A stretch of DNA of 34,147 nucleotides from Paracoccaceae bacterium (GTDB lineage: Bacteria > Pseudomonadota > Alphaproteobacteria > Rhodobacterales > Rhodobacteraceae). Of the stretch, positions 25,686 to 34,147 are shown one piece after another. Numbering within the stretch: the first letter of the stretch is position 1; each line of letters opens with the position of its first letter. The translations under genes and the position numbers were made by a program. The notes beneath the pieces are model-generated. The model worked only from the letters and a program-made list of their open reading frames with translations. It did no database searches and was not told where the DNA came from. The stretch covers positions 1 through 34,147 of the forward strand of contig JAAXIY010000010.1 of NCBI GenBank assembly GCA_012270125.1, written 5' to 3'.

Positions 25686-26918
25686 ATGGCTAAAATAGAA
25701 AAGGTTTCACCTCTAGCTCCAGCTAAGTTTCCTAATATACCTGAAATTGATGGGGTTGAGTTTTCGACTGCTGCCGCAGGAATTAAATATCAAGATCGGA
25801 CAGATGTCATGTTGGCAATTTTAGATCCTGGTACTGAAATTGCGGGTGTTTTTACATCGTCTTCTACTAGGTCCTATGCCGTAATTGATTGCGAAAAAAA
25901 AATACGGCTAAAAGATAATTCAATGGGAGCAGCAATAATTGTAAATTCAGGAAATGCTAATGCATTTACTGGCTCCCGAGGAGAAGTTTCCGTCGATGCA
26001 ATTACTGCTGCGGTATCTGATCGTTTGCAGATCCCCCAGTCCAGGGTTTTTTCGTCTTCAACAGGTGTGATTGGTGAGGAAATGCCTCATAACAAATTAA
26101 TTGGTGCCCTGGATCAAATGATAATCGATAAGGATGGGAAAAATATTATTGGGGCTGCAAAAGCTATTATGACCACTGATACTTATCCTAAAGGATCTGT
26201 AGCTAAGGTTCAAAGTGATGAGGGAGAGATTTTGATTGCAGGAATAGCCAAGGGTTCGGGTATGATTGCTCCAGATATGGCTACAATGTTGGTTTACATT
26301 TTTACAGATGCTTTGATCAAAAAAAATGTCTTGCAATCATATTTATCTGAAATAAATGAACGAACCTTTAATTCAATTTCAGTCGACGGCGATACCTCAA
26401 CATCTGATACCGTTTTGATGGCCGCTACAGGGAAATCGGGCATACGCGTAGAAAAAAACCACAAAGGTTTTTTAGATGCTTTGACCTGTTTGATGACTGA
26501 TTTGGCGCATCAGGTGGTGAAAGATGGAGAGGGAGCCTCGAAATTTGTTGAAATAAACATTTTAAATGCAAAAACTAGTTCTGATGCAAAAACACTTGCA
26601 AAGTCTATTGCTAATTCTCCTTTAGTCAAAACCGCAATAGCAGGCGAAGACCCAAATTGGGGGAGAATTGTTATGGCAATCGGTAAGTCTGGTGCTGAGG
26701 CAGAAAGAGATAAACTAAAAATCTATTTTGGAGATATTCTTGTTGCGGAGAATGGTTGGGTTTCCTCAAGTTATTCGGAAGGAATTGGGGCGTCTTACAT
26801 GAAAAACTCGGAAATAAAAATCTCTGTTGATATTGGTCTTGGAAAGGCAAATACTACTTTTTGGACATGTGATTTTACCAATGACTACGTAAGTATAAAT
26901 GCGGACTATCGATCATGA
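25686..26918 (+). CDS. argJ: Bifunctional ornithine acetyltransferase / N-acetylglutamate synthase
   Basis: ArgJ transfers the acetyl group of N-acetylornithine to glutamate, recycling acetyl in arginine synthesis; bifunctional forms also use acetyl-CoA. The 410-residue protein cleaves itself before Thr200 in IAPDMATMLVY, making alpha and beta chains, and Thr200 becomes the nucleophile. Other landmarks are SGNANAFTG (88-96), FSSSTGVIGE (122-131) and AGEDPNWGRIVMAIGKSG in the beta chain. I use the ATG at 25686; a TTG at 25671 would add five residues and has no better ribosome binding site. The stop shares four bases (ATGA) with the mutT start. It is divergent from secA. Confidence 0.96.
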   Translation: MAKIEKVSPLAPAKFPNIPEIDGVEFSTAAAGIKYQDRTDVMLAILDPGTEIAGVFTSSSTRSYAVIDCEKKIRLKDNSMGAAIIVNSGNANAFTGSRGEVSVDAITAAVSDRLQIPQSRVFSSSTGVIGEEMPHNKLIGALDQMIIDKDGKNIIGAAKAIMTTDTYPKGSVAKVQSDEGEILIAGIAKGSGMIAPDMATMLVYIFTDALIKKNVLQSYLSEINERTFNSISVDGDTSTSDTVLMAATGKSGIRVEKNHKGFLDALTCLMTDLAHQVVKDGEGASKFVEINILNAKTSSDAKTLAKSIANSPLVKTAIAGEDPNWGRIVMAIGKSGAEAERDKLKIYFGDILVAENGWVSSSYSEGIGASYMKNSEIKISVDIGLGKANTTFWTCDFTNDYVSINADYRS

Positions 26919-27313
26919 AAACGGTTTTGGTTTCGGCGGTCGCTTTGGTGGATAAGGATGGTAGAATTTTAATAGCAAAACGACCCTCTGGGAAATCCAT
27001 GGCTGGTTTATGGGAGTTTCCGGGCGGTAAAGTTGAATTTGGCGAAACACCAGAGCAAGCCCTTGTGCGAGAGCTATCGGAAGAATTGGATATTAAGACC
27101 TGGAATAGTTGCCTTGCGCCACTTACTTTTGCAAGCCATTCCTATGAAGAGTTTCATTTATTAATGCCGTTATTCATTTGTCGAAAGTGGGAAGGAATTA
27201 TCAAACCAAAAGAGAAACAGGAGTTAAAATGGGTTTATTCCAAAGATCTTAAAAATTATCCCATGCCGCCAGCAGATATTCCCCTGATTGCTATTCTGCG
27301 AGATTGGGTCTGA
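26915..27313 (+). CDS. mutT: MutT-family (d)NTP pyrophosphohydrolase, Nudix
   Basis: Nudix hydrolase of 132 residues, likely removing 8-oxo-dGTP from the nucleotide pool to prevent A:T to C:G transversions. The Nudix box spans 38-60 with Gly38, Glu44, Arg52, Glu53, Glu56 and Glu57 all in place (GKVEFGETPEQALVREL, then SEELDI); Asp59 replaces the usual glycine near its end. KRPSGKSMAGLWEFPGGK before the box is typical of MutT. The ATG overlaps the argJ stop by four bases, so the genes are co-translated; argJ-mutT adjacency is familiar in Rhodobacterales. It converges on infB with 25 nt between and no clear terminator. Confidence 0.92.
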   Translation: MKTVLVSAVALVDKDGRILIAKRPSGKSMAGLWEFPGGKVEFGETPEQALVRELSEELDIKTWNSCLAPLTFASHSYEEFHLLMPLFICRKWEGIIKPKEKQELKWVYSKDLKNYPMPPADIPLIAILRDWV

Positions 27314-27338
27314 TCTTTTATTGATTAGTTAGTTGAGG

Positions 27339-29837
27339 TTAATCTAATTTTCTAGCAATTTCTTCACGTTCAAAAATTTCAATCACGTCGTTAGGGCGTA
27401 TATCCTCATAATTCTCAAAAGCCATGCCACACTCTTGCCCAGATTGAACTTCCGGAACTTCATCTTTGAACCTTTTGAGTGTTTTAAGTGTACCTTCATG
27501 TATAACCACATCGTCACGAAGCAAACGAACTCCAGCACTTCTTCTTGCAACCCCTTCCGTAACAAGGCATCCGGCAACTTTTCCGACTCCTGATACTTTG
27601 AACACCTCTTTGATCTGGGAGTAGCCTATAAAATTTTCTCGAATTTCTGCTGAAAGAAGTCCTGATGCTGCTGCTTTTACATCATCAACTAAATCATAAA
27701 TGATAGAGTAATAACGGATCTCAACACCTTTTTGATTTGCAGAATTCCGAGCAGAAGCATTTGCCCTTACATTGAAGCCCATTACTGGCGCTCCCGAAGC
27801 TTCAGCTAAACCAACGTCTGTATCTGTTATTGCTCCTACTCCATAATGTAAAACTCGAACTCTTACCTCTTCATTTCCAATTTTTTCCATAGCTTGCACA
27901 ATTGCTTCAGCTGATCCTTGAACATCCGCTTTAACAAGAATAGGCATCTCTGTTACGTTTTCATCTTCTTTGGCTTTCGCCATAAGTTGTTCAAGAGAAG
28001 TACCCGCGCCGGCAGCAGCTCGCTTTTCTTTAGCGGCATTTTCACGATATTCAGCAATTTCTCTCGCCTGAGCTTCTGTTTCAACAACATTTAAAACGTC
28101 GCCTGCTTCGGGTGTTCCGTTTAAACCAAGCACTTCTACAGGTACTGAAGGTCCAGCTTCTTTAACGCGCTCGCTCTTGTCATTGATTAGTGCGCGGACT
28201 TTTCCCCACTGCTCTCCTACAACAAATATATCGCCTTGATTAAGTGTTCCATTCTGAACAAGTACAGTAGCAACAGGCCCACGCCCAACGTCTAACTGAG
28301 CTTCAATAACTGCTCCATGGGCTGCTCTTTTTGAATTTGCTTTGAGTTCTAGAATTTCAGCTTGCAAAGCAATTGCTTCTAATAATTCATCAAGGCCTTG
28401 TCCGGTAATTGCGGAAACTTCAACATCCTGTACTTCACCAGACATTGCTTCAACGATAACTTCATGTTGTAATAATTCGGTTCGTACATTGTCTGGGTTT
28501 GCTTCTGGTTTGTCGCACTTATTAATTGCAACTATCATCGGCACTTCCGCCGCTTTTGCATGATTTATTGCTTCGATTGTTTGGGGCATCACACTGTCAT
28601 CCGCCGCGACGACCAAAACTACGATATCGGTCACCTGGGCTCCTCTTGACCGCATTGATGTGAAAGCTGCATGGCCTGGAGTATCTAGAAATGAAAGGAT
28701 TGTTCCGTCCTTTGTCTTAACCTGATATGCCCCAATGTGCTGAGTTATTCCTCCCGCTTCACCAGCAACAACTTTAGCATTCCTTATTGAATCTAAAAGT
28801 GAAGTTTTTCCATGATCCACGTGTCCCATGATTGTGATAACCGGTGGTCGAGGCTTAAGATCTTCAGGCTTATCTTCAATTTCAGTGATGGCATCTTCCA
28901 CATCAGAGTCAGAAACTCTAACGATCTTATGTCCAAATTCCTCAATTATTAGCTCAGCAGTATCCGCATCAATGACTTGGTTTTGAGTTACCATCATTCC
29001 CATTTTCATTAATGATTTCACAACTTCTGCAGATCTCTCTGCCATGCGATTTGCGAGTTCAGAAACAATTATTGCTTCTGGAACTTGTACTTCTCTGACA
29101 ATTTTCTCTCGCTCTTGGGTTTGCCCCAATGCTTTTTGCCTGGCCCGCTCCTGTTTACGTTTCATTGCAGCCATAGATTTTTGATGACTACGTTCTCCGC
29201 CGTCCAGTGCTTGGCTCAGTGTTAGTTTGCCAGATCGTCTGCCTTCGTCTCCGCGGCCACGTCCAGATGATCTCTCATCTCCGTCACGATCTTTTTTGCG
29301 TGAGCTTGGCGATGCGGGGCGCGGGCCTTTTTGCTCACCAAATTCTCTTCGTTGAGGAGCATCTGATTTGGTAGCGGTTTTTGCTTCAATTGCTGCTCTC
29401 TTGGCCTGATCCTCTGCTTGTTTTTTTGCAGCTTCAACTTCTGCAGCTTTTTCATTTGCTAGTTCTTCGGCCTTCTTTAATTCGCGTTGCTTGTTTTCTT
29501 GTTCGAGGCGTTTCTGTTCTCGTTCTTGTTCTCGTTCTTTTGCATTGGCTTCACGTTGAGCTACTTCATCAGCTTCTCTTGCCTTGGCGGCTTGAAGAGC
29601 TTTTAATCTGCGCTCCATTTCTGTGTCGGTAATTCCAGAAGAAAGGTTTTTAGCACCTTCTTTATTTGATGTTTGAATAGTAGTTTTAGATGTGCCTGCC
29701 TTTGGAACAACGATTCTCTTTCGCTTCGTTTCAACGACAACGTTTTTAGATCTTCCATGACTAAAGCTTTGTTTAACGTTACCAGCTCTTGGCCCGCTGC
29801 GGACACCTAAAGTTTTTTTTCCATCATTATCGCTCAT
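27339..29837 (-). CDS. infB: Translation initiation factor IF-2
   Basis: GTPase that places initiator tRNA on the ribosome and promotes subunit joining. The 832-residue protein has a long, highly charged N-terminal part (about 70-160 Glu/Lys/Ala-rich coiled coil, 160-205 Arg/Gly/Ser-rich). The IF2_N segment follows ([20 protein letters not shown], about 248-267), and then the G domain: P-loop GHVDHGKTS (338-346), DTPGHAAF (385-392) and NKCD (439-442). Domains II, III and C-terminal IV end near [13 protein letters not shown]. It overlaps the upstream ylxR-like gene by four bases (ATGA). The N-terminal domain is variable and repetitive in all IF-2 proteins. Confidence 0.98.
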   Translation of the reverse strand: MSDNDGKKTLGVRSGPRAGNVKQSFSHGRSKNVVVETKRKRIVVPKAGTSKTTIQTSNKEGAKNLSSGITDTEMERRLKALQAAKAREADEVAQREANAKEREQEREQKRLEQENKQRELKKAEELANEKAAEVEAAKKQAEDQAKRAAIEAKTATKSDAPQRREFGEQKGPRPASPSSRKKDRDGDERSSGRGRGDEGRRSGKLTLSQALDGGERSHQKSMAAMKRKQERARQKALGQTQEREKIVREVQVPEAIIVSELANRMAERSAEVVKSLMKMGMMVTQNQVIDADTAELIIEEFGHKIVRVSDSDVEDAITEIEDKPEDLKPRPPVITIMGHVDHGKTSLLDSIRNAKVVAGEAGGITQHIGAYQVKTKDGTILSFLDTPGHAAFTSMRSRGAQVTDIVVLVVAADDSVMPQTIEAINHAKAAEVPMIVAINKCDKPEANPDNVRTELLQHEVIVEAMSGEVQDVEVSAITGQGLDELLEAIALQAEILELKANSKRAAHGAVIEAQLDVGRGPVATVLVQNGTLNQGDIFVVGEQWGKVRALINDKSERVKEAGPSVPVEVLGLNGTPEAGDVLNVVETEAQAREIAEYRENAAKEKRAAAGAGTSLEQLMAKAKEDENVTEMPILVKADVQGSAEAIVQAMEKIGNEEVRVRVLHYGVGAITDTDVGLAEASGAPVMGFNVRANASARNSANQKGVEIRYYSIIYDLVDDVKAAASGLLSAEIRENFIGYSQIKEVFKVSGVGKVAGCLVTEGVARRSAGVRLLRDDVVIHEGTLKTLKRFKDEVPEVQSGQECGMAFENYEDIRPNDVIEIFEREEIARKLD

Positions 29838-30457
29838 TTAGCCGATTCATCCTTTCGACAAGAATTTTGATCTTTTACGATGCGCAATCCTTTTAGGCGC
29901 TGAGCATCTTCTACTATACGTTGAGTTAAACCACCAGATGCTAGTGCACAGTGGGTGATATTTTCTCTTCCAAAGGCTTTTCCAAGTTCACTAGAACTAA
30001 GCCAGCCAATGTAATTTCCACCATCTGGTGTCCTCAATCTTGATTTTTCCCGATTAGAACCATCGCTGGATTGAATTAAGACTTCTGCAACATCTTTTTT
30101 AAGCCAATCTTTTACCTTTTCATATCCGCATATAGATTGACCGGATTTTCGAGATAAGCTGATAAGATTAATAATACGTTTTGCAATCAAATCTTCGACT
30201 GTCGCAGCTAAATTATCGAAACATTCAGTGCTTTGATTTAGAGCTCTAGAGAACAAATTATTTTTCTCAGCTTTATTAATTGCTGAAAGATCAGCTTTTA
30301 CCCAAATGCCTCTTCCTGGTAATTTATTTTCAGGATCAGGACAGATCTTGTTACTGGGCCCTAAAACAAAGCGTACTAATTGCGTTTTTGACAATACTTG
30401 CCCTGTTGCAATGCATTTTCGCTCTGAGCTTTTGATTTTTTCTTCAGCGGAACTCAT
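29834..30457 (-). CDS. Two-domain RNA-binding protein: YlxR (DUF448) plus L7Ae-like
   Basis: The 207-residue protein joins two RNA-binding domains that are separate genes (ylxR, ylxQ) in Firmicutes. The YlxR part (about 8-80) has [21 protein letters not shown] and [17 protein letters not shown]. The L7Ae-like part (about 90-195) has [24 protein letters not shown] and later [13 protein letters not shown], the kink-turn binding fold. YlxR homologues bind RNA and have been linked to RNase P in other bacteria; the function here is inferred. The fused form is common in Alphaproteobacteria. It lies 8 nt after nusA and overlaps infB by four bases, in the transcription/translation operon. Confidence 0.92.
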   Translation of the reverse strand: MSSAEEKIKSSERKCIATGQVLSKTQLVRFVLGPSNKICPDPENKLPGRGIWVKADLSAINKAEKNNLFSRALNQSTECFDNLAATVEDLIAKRIINLISLSRKSGQSICGYEKVKDWLKKDVAEVLIQSSDGSNREKSRLRTPDGGNYIGWLSSSELGKAFGRENITHCALASGGLTQRIVEDAQRLKGLRIVKDQNSCRKDESAK

Positions 30458-30465
30458 TTGGGTGC

Positions 30466-32058
30466 TTACTCTTCAGCTTCCTCTTCACTCGGGGCTAAGT
30501 CGTCAGGATTAACCCATCCCAGCATGACTCGAGCGGTCATTACCAAGTCTTGAGCCTCTTCTAGGCTTACATCAAACTTTTCAAGAACGCCGTCATCTTT
30601 TACTCTTTCACCGTCAACGGTAGTCCATCCTCCGGCAAGCTCCCAGTCAGCACAAGTAGCGAAATCATCTAAGGTTTTGACCCCATCTTCTGCCAGGGCT
30701 TCAAGCATTTGGGGGGATAGACCTTCAAAGTTTATTAAACTTTCTTCCACTCCAAGTTCTTTTGCGCGCTCTAACGCTTTAGCTGCTTGTTCTTCCAAAT
30801 ATTCTCTTGCACGTGCTTGAAGTTCTTGAGCAGTATCTTCGTCAACACCGTCTATAACGAGTAACTCGTCTAATTCTACGTAAGCGACCTCCTCCAAATT
30901 GGCAAAACCTTCGGAAACCAACAATTGTGCAAAAAACTCATCAACATCCAGAGTTTCAATAAACAACTGTGTCCGCTCTTCAAATTCTTTCTGTCTTCGC
31001 GCACTCTCCTCTGCCTCGGTCATTATATCGATGTCTAAATTTGTTAATTGACTTGCTAACCGAACATTTTGTCCACGACGGCCTATAGCAAGAGAAAGTT
31101 GCTCTTCCGGAACAACAACTTCAATTTTGCCTGCCTCTTCGTCTAGAACAACTTTACTTACCTCTGCTGGCTGAAGCGCATTCACCAAAAATGTTGGTTG
31201 GTCATCATTCCAAGGGATAATATCAATTTTTTCTCCCTGAAGTTCATTGACTACAGCTTGAACTCTGCTGCCGCGCATGCCAACACAGGCGCCTACGGGA
31301 TCAATTGTTGTATCAGTAGTGAAAACTGCTATTTTTGCACGAGATCCTGGGTCTCGGGCCACAGATTTAATTTCAATAATTCCCTCATAAATTTCTGGAA
31401 CTTCCATTTTAAATAGTTCGGCCATGAACATGGGGTCTGTTCTAGATAGAAATATTTGCGGACCTCTGGTCTCTCTTCTTACGTCTTTAATGTAACAGCG
31501 AATTCGATCATTTGGCCTGTAGCTTTCCCTTCCAATTTTTTCAGTTCGTCTCAGAATAGCCTCACCGCGTCCTACATCAACAACAACATTTCCATACTCT
31601 TCACGTTTGACTACACCGTTAATTATTGTTCCGGCACGATCTTGAAACTCTTCGTATTGACGGTCCCTTTCTGCCTCACGAACTTTTTGTAAGATAACTT
31701 GCTTAGCAGACTGAGCTGCAATTCTGCCCATATCAACAGGTGGAATTTCTTCAATATACTGTTGGCCAACTTCTGGGTTCTCCATATATTGCTTAGCCTG
31801 TTCAACGGTCATTTCTGCCTGATAATTTTCTACTTCATCATCAGTGACTACAGTTCGAACTCGTGTAAACGTGGCTCTTCCTGTTTTCCTGTCAATTGAT
31901 ACTCGGATGTCCATTTCAGCGCCATATCGAGACTTGGCTGCGCGTGCGAGGCTTTCTTCCATCGCTTCTACAACTAAACTTGGATCAATCATTTTTTCTC
32001 GAGCAACAGCTTCTGCTGTTTGTAAAAGCTCAAGTTGATTTGCAGAAGTAATAGCCAT
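30466..32058 (-). CDS. nusA: Transcription termination/antitermination factor NusA
   Basis: RNA polymerase-binding factor that governs pausing, termination and antitermination. The 530-residue protein starts ITSANQLELLQTAEAVAREK, the N-terminal polymerase-binding domain. An S1 domain follows (GVVKREEYGNVVVDVGRGEAIL), then tandem KH domains (ACVGMRGSRVQAVVNELQGEKIDI and LAIGRRGQNVRLASQL). The C-terminal half is acidic, with helix-hairpin-helix repeats (VDEFFAQLLVSEGFANLEEVAYV and a second copy near 450). GGAG lies 8 nt before the ATG. The rimP stop TAA and the nusA ATG share one base (TAATG). Operon rimP-nusA-ylxR-infB is conserved; the E. coli version is autoregulated by NusA. Confidence 0.98.
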   Translation of the reverse strand: MAITSANQLELLQTAEAVAREKMIDPSLVVEAMEESLARAAKSRYGAEMDIRVSIDRKTGRATFTRVRTVVTDDEVENYQAEMTVEQAKQYMENPEVGQQYIEEIPPVDMGRIAAQSAKQVILQKVREAERDRQYEEFQDRAGTIINGVVKREEYGNVVVDVGRGEAILRRTEKIGRESYRPNDRIRCYIKDVRRETRGPQIFLSRTDPMFMAELFKMEVPEIYEGIIEIKSVARDPGSRAKIAVFTTDTTIDPVGACVGMRGSRVQAVVNELQGEKIDIIPWNDDQPTFLVNALQPAEVSKVVLDEEAGKIEVVVPEEQLSLAIGRRGQNVRLASQLTNLDIDIMTEAEESARRQKEFEERTQLFIETLDVDEFFAQLLVSEGFANLEEVAYVELDELLVIDGVDEDTAQELQARAREYLEEQAAKALERAKELGVEESLINFEGLSPQMLEALAEDGVKTLDDFATCADWELAGGWTTVDGERVKDDGVLEKFDVSLEEAQDLVMTARVMLGWVNPDDLAPSEEEAEE

Positions 32059-32633
32059 TATTCAATCTCCTCTAACCTTTCGGTTTCAATTGTATCAAAT
32101 TTTTTTTCATCAAATTTTTGGTTTATTTTTCTTTGCTTTAACATTTCTTTAATTAACTCATCGGTTAATACTAATTTGGCCTCAGCAAGCCATTCAAATT
32201 CTAATCCGATAGTGCCTTCATCTACATTTATCAGTATCTCAGAACCGTTTATTCCAGCCAAAGTACCCTTAAACCTTTTTCTGCCATCAATAAGTTCAAC
32301 GGTTTCCAATCTTGCGTCATATCCCTCAAAATCTTCAAAATCTTTTATTCTTGTAAGTGGTCTATCAATACCTGGGCTGGAGACCTCAAGGCTGTAAGCG
32401 TCTATAATTGGATCCTCCACATCAAGCAAAGCGCTTATGGCTGTGGATAATTCAGCGCATTCATCAACATTTATAAAACCATTGGGTCGAGCTGCCATTA
32501 TCTGTAAAGTTATCTCTTTACCGCTTATTAATCTCAAACGAACTACTTCAAACCCCATATCTGTGATAATAGGGTTGATCAATTCTAACAGCTTTTTTTC
32601 AATAGCTGATTTAGCAATCAAATCGTTTGTCAT
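32058..32633 (-). CDS. rimP: Ribosome maturation factor RimP
   Basis: Assembly factor for the 30S subunit. The 191 residues have [19 protein letters not shown], then [12 protein letters not shown] and the core segment [22 protein letters not shown] through [14 protein letters not shown], ahead of the C-terminal SH3-like domain with [17 protein letters not shown]. The frame extends up to 32744, but I start at 32633. The extension runs through a terminator hairpin and T-tract, and a GGAA lies just before this ATG. A second ATG at 32645, directly after the T-tract, would add four residues. It begins the rimP-nusA-ylxR-infB operon. Confidence 0.94.
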   Translation of the reverse strand: MTNDLIAKSAIEKKLLELINPIITDMGFEVVRLRLISGKEITLQIMAARPNGFINVDECAELSTAISALLDVEDPIIDAYSLEVSSPGIDRPLTRIKDFEDFEGYDARLETVELIDGRKRFKGTLAGINGSEILINVDEGTIGLEFEWLAEAKLVLTDELIKEMLKQRKINQKFDEKKFDTIETERLEEIE

Positions 32634-32645
32634 TTTTCCAAACAT

Positions 32646-32667
32646 AAAAAAACGGGCCTGCGGCCCG
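32646..32667 (-). terminator. Strong intrinsic terminator/attenuator in the rimP leader
   Basis: On the minus strand CGGGCC-GCA-GGCCCG (32667-32653) is a perfect 6-bp GC stem with a 3-nt loop, followed by seven T (32652-32646). It ends 12 nt before the rimP start. In this AT-rich genome such a GC hairpin stands out. As the only terminator directly before an operon start, it suggests attenuation or a short terminated leader RNA. Confidence 0.8.
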
Positions 32668-32715
32668 CTGTGAATTTTCCGGTGGAGTGCGTAGTGCAAA
32701 CCGCTGTTTCTCGAG

Positions 32716-32744
32716 CGTATATTTTGATTCAAAGCTTTTTGCAA
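32716..32744 (-). promoter_or_regulatory. Candidate promoter of the rimP leader
   Basis: Minus-strand TTGCAA (32744-32739), 17-nt spacer, TATACG (32721-32716); both boxes are 4 of 6 to the sigma70 consensus. A start near 32709 would give a leader of about 64 nt ending at the terminator at 32646. The leader contains CGGT and ACCG arms around TGC-ACTAC-GCA (about 32675-32702), a possible second structure. The stretch 32745-32894 holds no gene or hairpin that I can see. Confidence 0.4.
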
Positions 32745-32894
32745 GTCACCATTTGAACATTCGTTATTTCATGTAAGAGAAATATTACCGTAACTTTGCT
32801 TGAAGCTAAAATTTCTAATTAGAGTTTATGGTGATAGTAAAACGTATGCAAAAATTAAAACGGTCTTGGTAGATACATATAATGAATAGAAATT

Positions 32895-33140
32895 TTAAAT
32901 CTTTTTTCTTTTTGTAGATCGGGAATAAAAACCTTCGGGAAGTTTAATTGCTGCTGCTAAATCTGCAAGTTGTGAGTTTGAAAATGTAATTTTATTAATA
33001 CGATCATTTATAGGATCATATTGTTCTAAAGTTGTGCATTCTTCAAAATTTGTCACAGAAATATCTTCCGTTAATTGCTTGCTTCCTTCGTCAAGTATCG
33101 TAATGACTGTACAGTCAAATTCGTGTTCTATGCTAAACAT
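32895..33140 (-). CDS. Conserved-looking small protein of unknown function
   Basis: An 81-residue acidic protein that I do not recognise as a named family. It begins MFSIEHEFDCTVITILDEG, continues DISVTNFEECTTLEQYDPINDRINKITFSNSQLADLAAAI and ends KLPEGFYSRSTKRKKI. It has no signal peptide, membrane helix or cysteine motif; the pattern suggests alternating strands plus one helix and a basic tail. Coding character is supported by codon use like its neighbours, a fitting start (ATG at 33140, AAGAG upstream; a TTG at 33146 is the alternative) and placement 62 nt after the DAO oxidoreductase on the same strand. It may be its operon partner. Function unknown. Confidence 0.7.
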   Translation of the reverse strand: MFSIEHEFDCTVITILDEGSKQLTEDISVTNFEECTTLEQYDPINDRINKITFSNSQLADLAAAIKLPEGFYSRSTKRKKI

Positions 33141-33202
33141 TTGCAACTCTTTTATTTTTTGGTTTACCCTTTATCACATAAAAAACCTTCTTTTAAAGCA
33201 AT

Positions 33203-34147
33203 TTAAGTGAAGCGATCTGGCAAAAATTTCTCAATTAAAATTTTTGAAGTTCGTGGGTTTCGATTAAATAAAATATCCTCGGTAATTTGACTCGCAGCAA
33301 GGCACGTTTGGAACCCATATCCCCCTTGTCCTGCGAGCCAAAAGAAGTTTGGCTCATCTTGATCTGGGCCGATAACTAAGGATTGATCGGGTGCAAAACT
33401 TCTTAAGCCTGCCCAATTTGATGTTAATTTTTTTACTTTTGGCTCTACCATACTTTCGAAATTATAAATCCCTAGAGCGATGTCTTCGTCATCTGCCCAG
33501 GCGTCGTGAGGTTCACAAGGACTTACGTCAGCTGGTGAAACTATCATACTCCCAGCATCTGGTTTAGCATACCAGCTATCATCGCTACCAAATAACACAG
33601 GGAGGTTATTTATTTCATGATCGGTATCTATTTCAACTCTCGCCATTGATCTTTTATATGGTTGAATGTTTTTAGGTTTCAGTGATGCAAGTTGAGCGAT
33701 TTTATCAGCCCAAGCACCACTTGCATTAATAAGAATTTCTGATTGAAATTGCGAATTTAATATCCAATTTTTGTTCACTCTTTCGAGTTTTTTTACCTTA
33801 AGATTAGTAAGAATTTGAACGCCATTTTTGAGACACTCCTTGCGCAACGTTTGGATTAAAAGGTCTGTGTCAATATCATAAACGTCATCACGCCAAGAAG
33901 CTTGCTTCACAAATTGTAAATTTATTATAGGTGCTTTGTCTTTGGCTTCATTAAGAGAAATTTTAGATAACCCCAGACTATTGGAGTGATTTGTGAATTG
34001 GTCTATTTCACCATCTTTCTCTAAAGACATTAAACCACGTTGCTTTAAAATGTTTGGATATTTGGATTGAAGTTCGTCAAATGTAATTAGATTAAGCTCA
34101 CAGACATCATCATTACCATAATCAGATATAAAAACAGCGGCTGAACG
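33203..34147 (-). CDS. FAD-dependent oxidoreductase (DAO family), N-terminus beyond the window
   Basis: C-terminal 314 residues of a D-amino-acid-oxidase-like flavoenzyme. The frame stays open from the stop at 33203 through the right edge; an internal Met at 34028-34030 is not the start, because RSAAVFISDYGND continues upstream and matches the family's early substrate/FAD region. Later parts are VYDIDTDLLIQTLRKEC, INASGAWADKIAQLA (FAD-binding strand) and NWAGLRSFAPDQSLVIGPD. Near the end, FFWLAGQGGYGFQTCLAASQ is the conserved C-terminal flavin contact. The family includes glycine/sarcosine, D-amino acid and other amine oxidases; the substrate is not readable. The ATP-like GxGxxG FAD motif lies outside the window. 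Confidence 0.9.
   Translation of the reverse strand, partial: RSAAVFISDYGNDDVCELNLITFDELQSKYPNILKQRGLMSLEKDGEIDQFTNHSNSLGLSKISLNEAKDKAPIINLQFVKQASWRDDVYDIDTDLLIQTLRKECLKNGVQILTNLKVKKLERVNKNWILNSQFQSEILINASGAWADKIAQLASLKPKNIQPYKRSMARVEIDTDHEINNLPVLFGSDDSWYAKPDAGSMIVSPADVSPCEPHDAWADDEDIALGIYNFESMVEPKVKKLTSNWAGLRSFAPDQSLVIGPDQDEPNFFWLAGQGGYGFQTCLAASQITEDILFNRNPRTSKILIEKFLPDRFT

Noticed and set aside
27314-27338. Terminator between mutT and infB
   Set aside because: Only a 5-bp, poorly closed dyad (GATTA/TAATC) is visible, with no clear T-tract; not enough to call.
29200-29640. Repeat-rich, highly charged stretch that might be a separate low-complexity gene or repeat array
   Set aside because: It is the normal charged N-terminal region of IF-2, in frame with the rest of infB; open frames on the other strand are shadows of this composition.
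32634-32744. N-terminal extension of RimP by 37 residues
   Set aside because: The extension would be encoded by a terminator hairpin and T-tract and does not resemble the RimP N-terminus; the ATG at 32633 has GGAA upstream.
32634-32894. tRNA-fMet gene upstream of rimP, as in E. coli
   Set aside because: I looked for the GGTTCAAATCC T-arm and cloverleaf arms on both strands and found none; only the leader and terminator are present.
1-34147. Mobile elements, prophage, CRISPR array or defence island
   Set aside because: No transposase, integrase, phage, restriction or Cas-like protein, no direct repeat array and no shift in base composition was seen.

Overview
The window reads as core chromosome of an AT-rich alphaproteobacterium, most likely a marine, genome-compact member of the Rhodobacterales (roseobacter-type). 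This rests on gene order remembered from that group: HDAC-like/xseB/ispA/dxs, rnd/lptC/lptA/lptB/hpf/ptsN, dnaK/dnaJ, argJ/mutT near secA, and rimP/nusA/ylxR-L7Ae/infB. Protein sequences also look Rhodobacterales-like, for example the class III aminotransferases and the two-domain YlxR-L7Ae protein. Base composition is uniformly AT-rich. Genes are tightly packed, with many 1-14 nt overlaps and several convergent pairs only a few bases apart. I see no rRNA, tRNA, CRISPR array, insertion sequence, phage gene or att site.

Layout. 1-1725: two divergent class III (omega) aminotransferases, the left one cut by the window edge. 1768-5735: a + strand run of HDAC-like amidohydrolase, xseB, ispA and dxs, the last two making isoprenoid precursors. 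5739-7958: a YeeZ-like epimerase (-) and a thiolase (+) around a divergent spacer with inverted repeats. 7975-11099: dnaK then dnaJ (-), with a terminator-like hairpin between them and a promoter upstream of dnaK. 11370-12161: cysQ (+). 12218-15956: rnd-lptC-lptA-lptB-hpf-ptsN (-), covering LPS transport, ribosome hibernation and nitrogen PTS; no rpoN lies between lptB and hpf.

16120-18428: a coupled + operon of SDR dehydrogenase, MaoC-type hydratase and APH-like kinase, probably handling hydroxyacyl/enoyl-CoA compounds. 18443-20384: hemH and a BioC/NDUFAF5-like methyltransferase (-). 20524-22734: grxC, a MarR regulator and a divergent nhaA (+). 22778-25465: secA (-). 25686-27313: argJ-mutT (+). 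27339-32633: rimP-nusA-ylxR-infB (-), preceded by a strong intrinsic terminator just upstream of rimP. 32895-34147: a small unknown protein and a FAD-dependent DAO-family oxidoreductase (-) running off the right edge.

Most of the window is housekeeping and should be well conserved. I did not find anything I could defend as a wholly new system. The points most worth a second look are the terminator/leader in front of rimP, the SDR-MaoC-kinase operon with its upstream inverted repeat, the methyltransferase whose SAM-binding glycine motif appears lost, and the NhaA whose pH-sensor region differs from E. coli.
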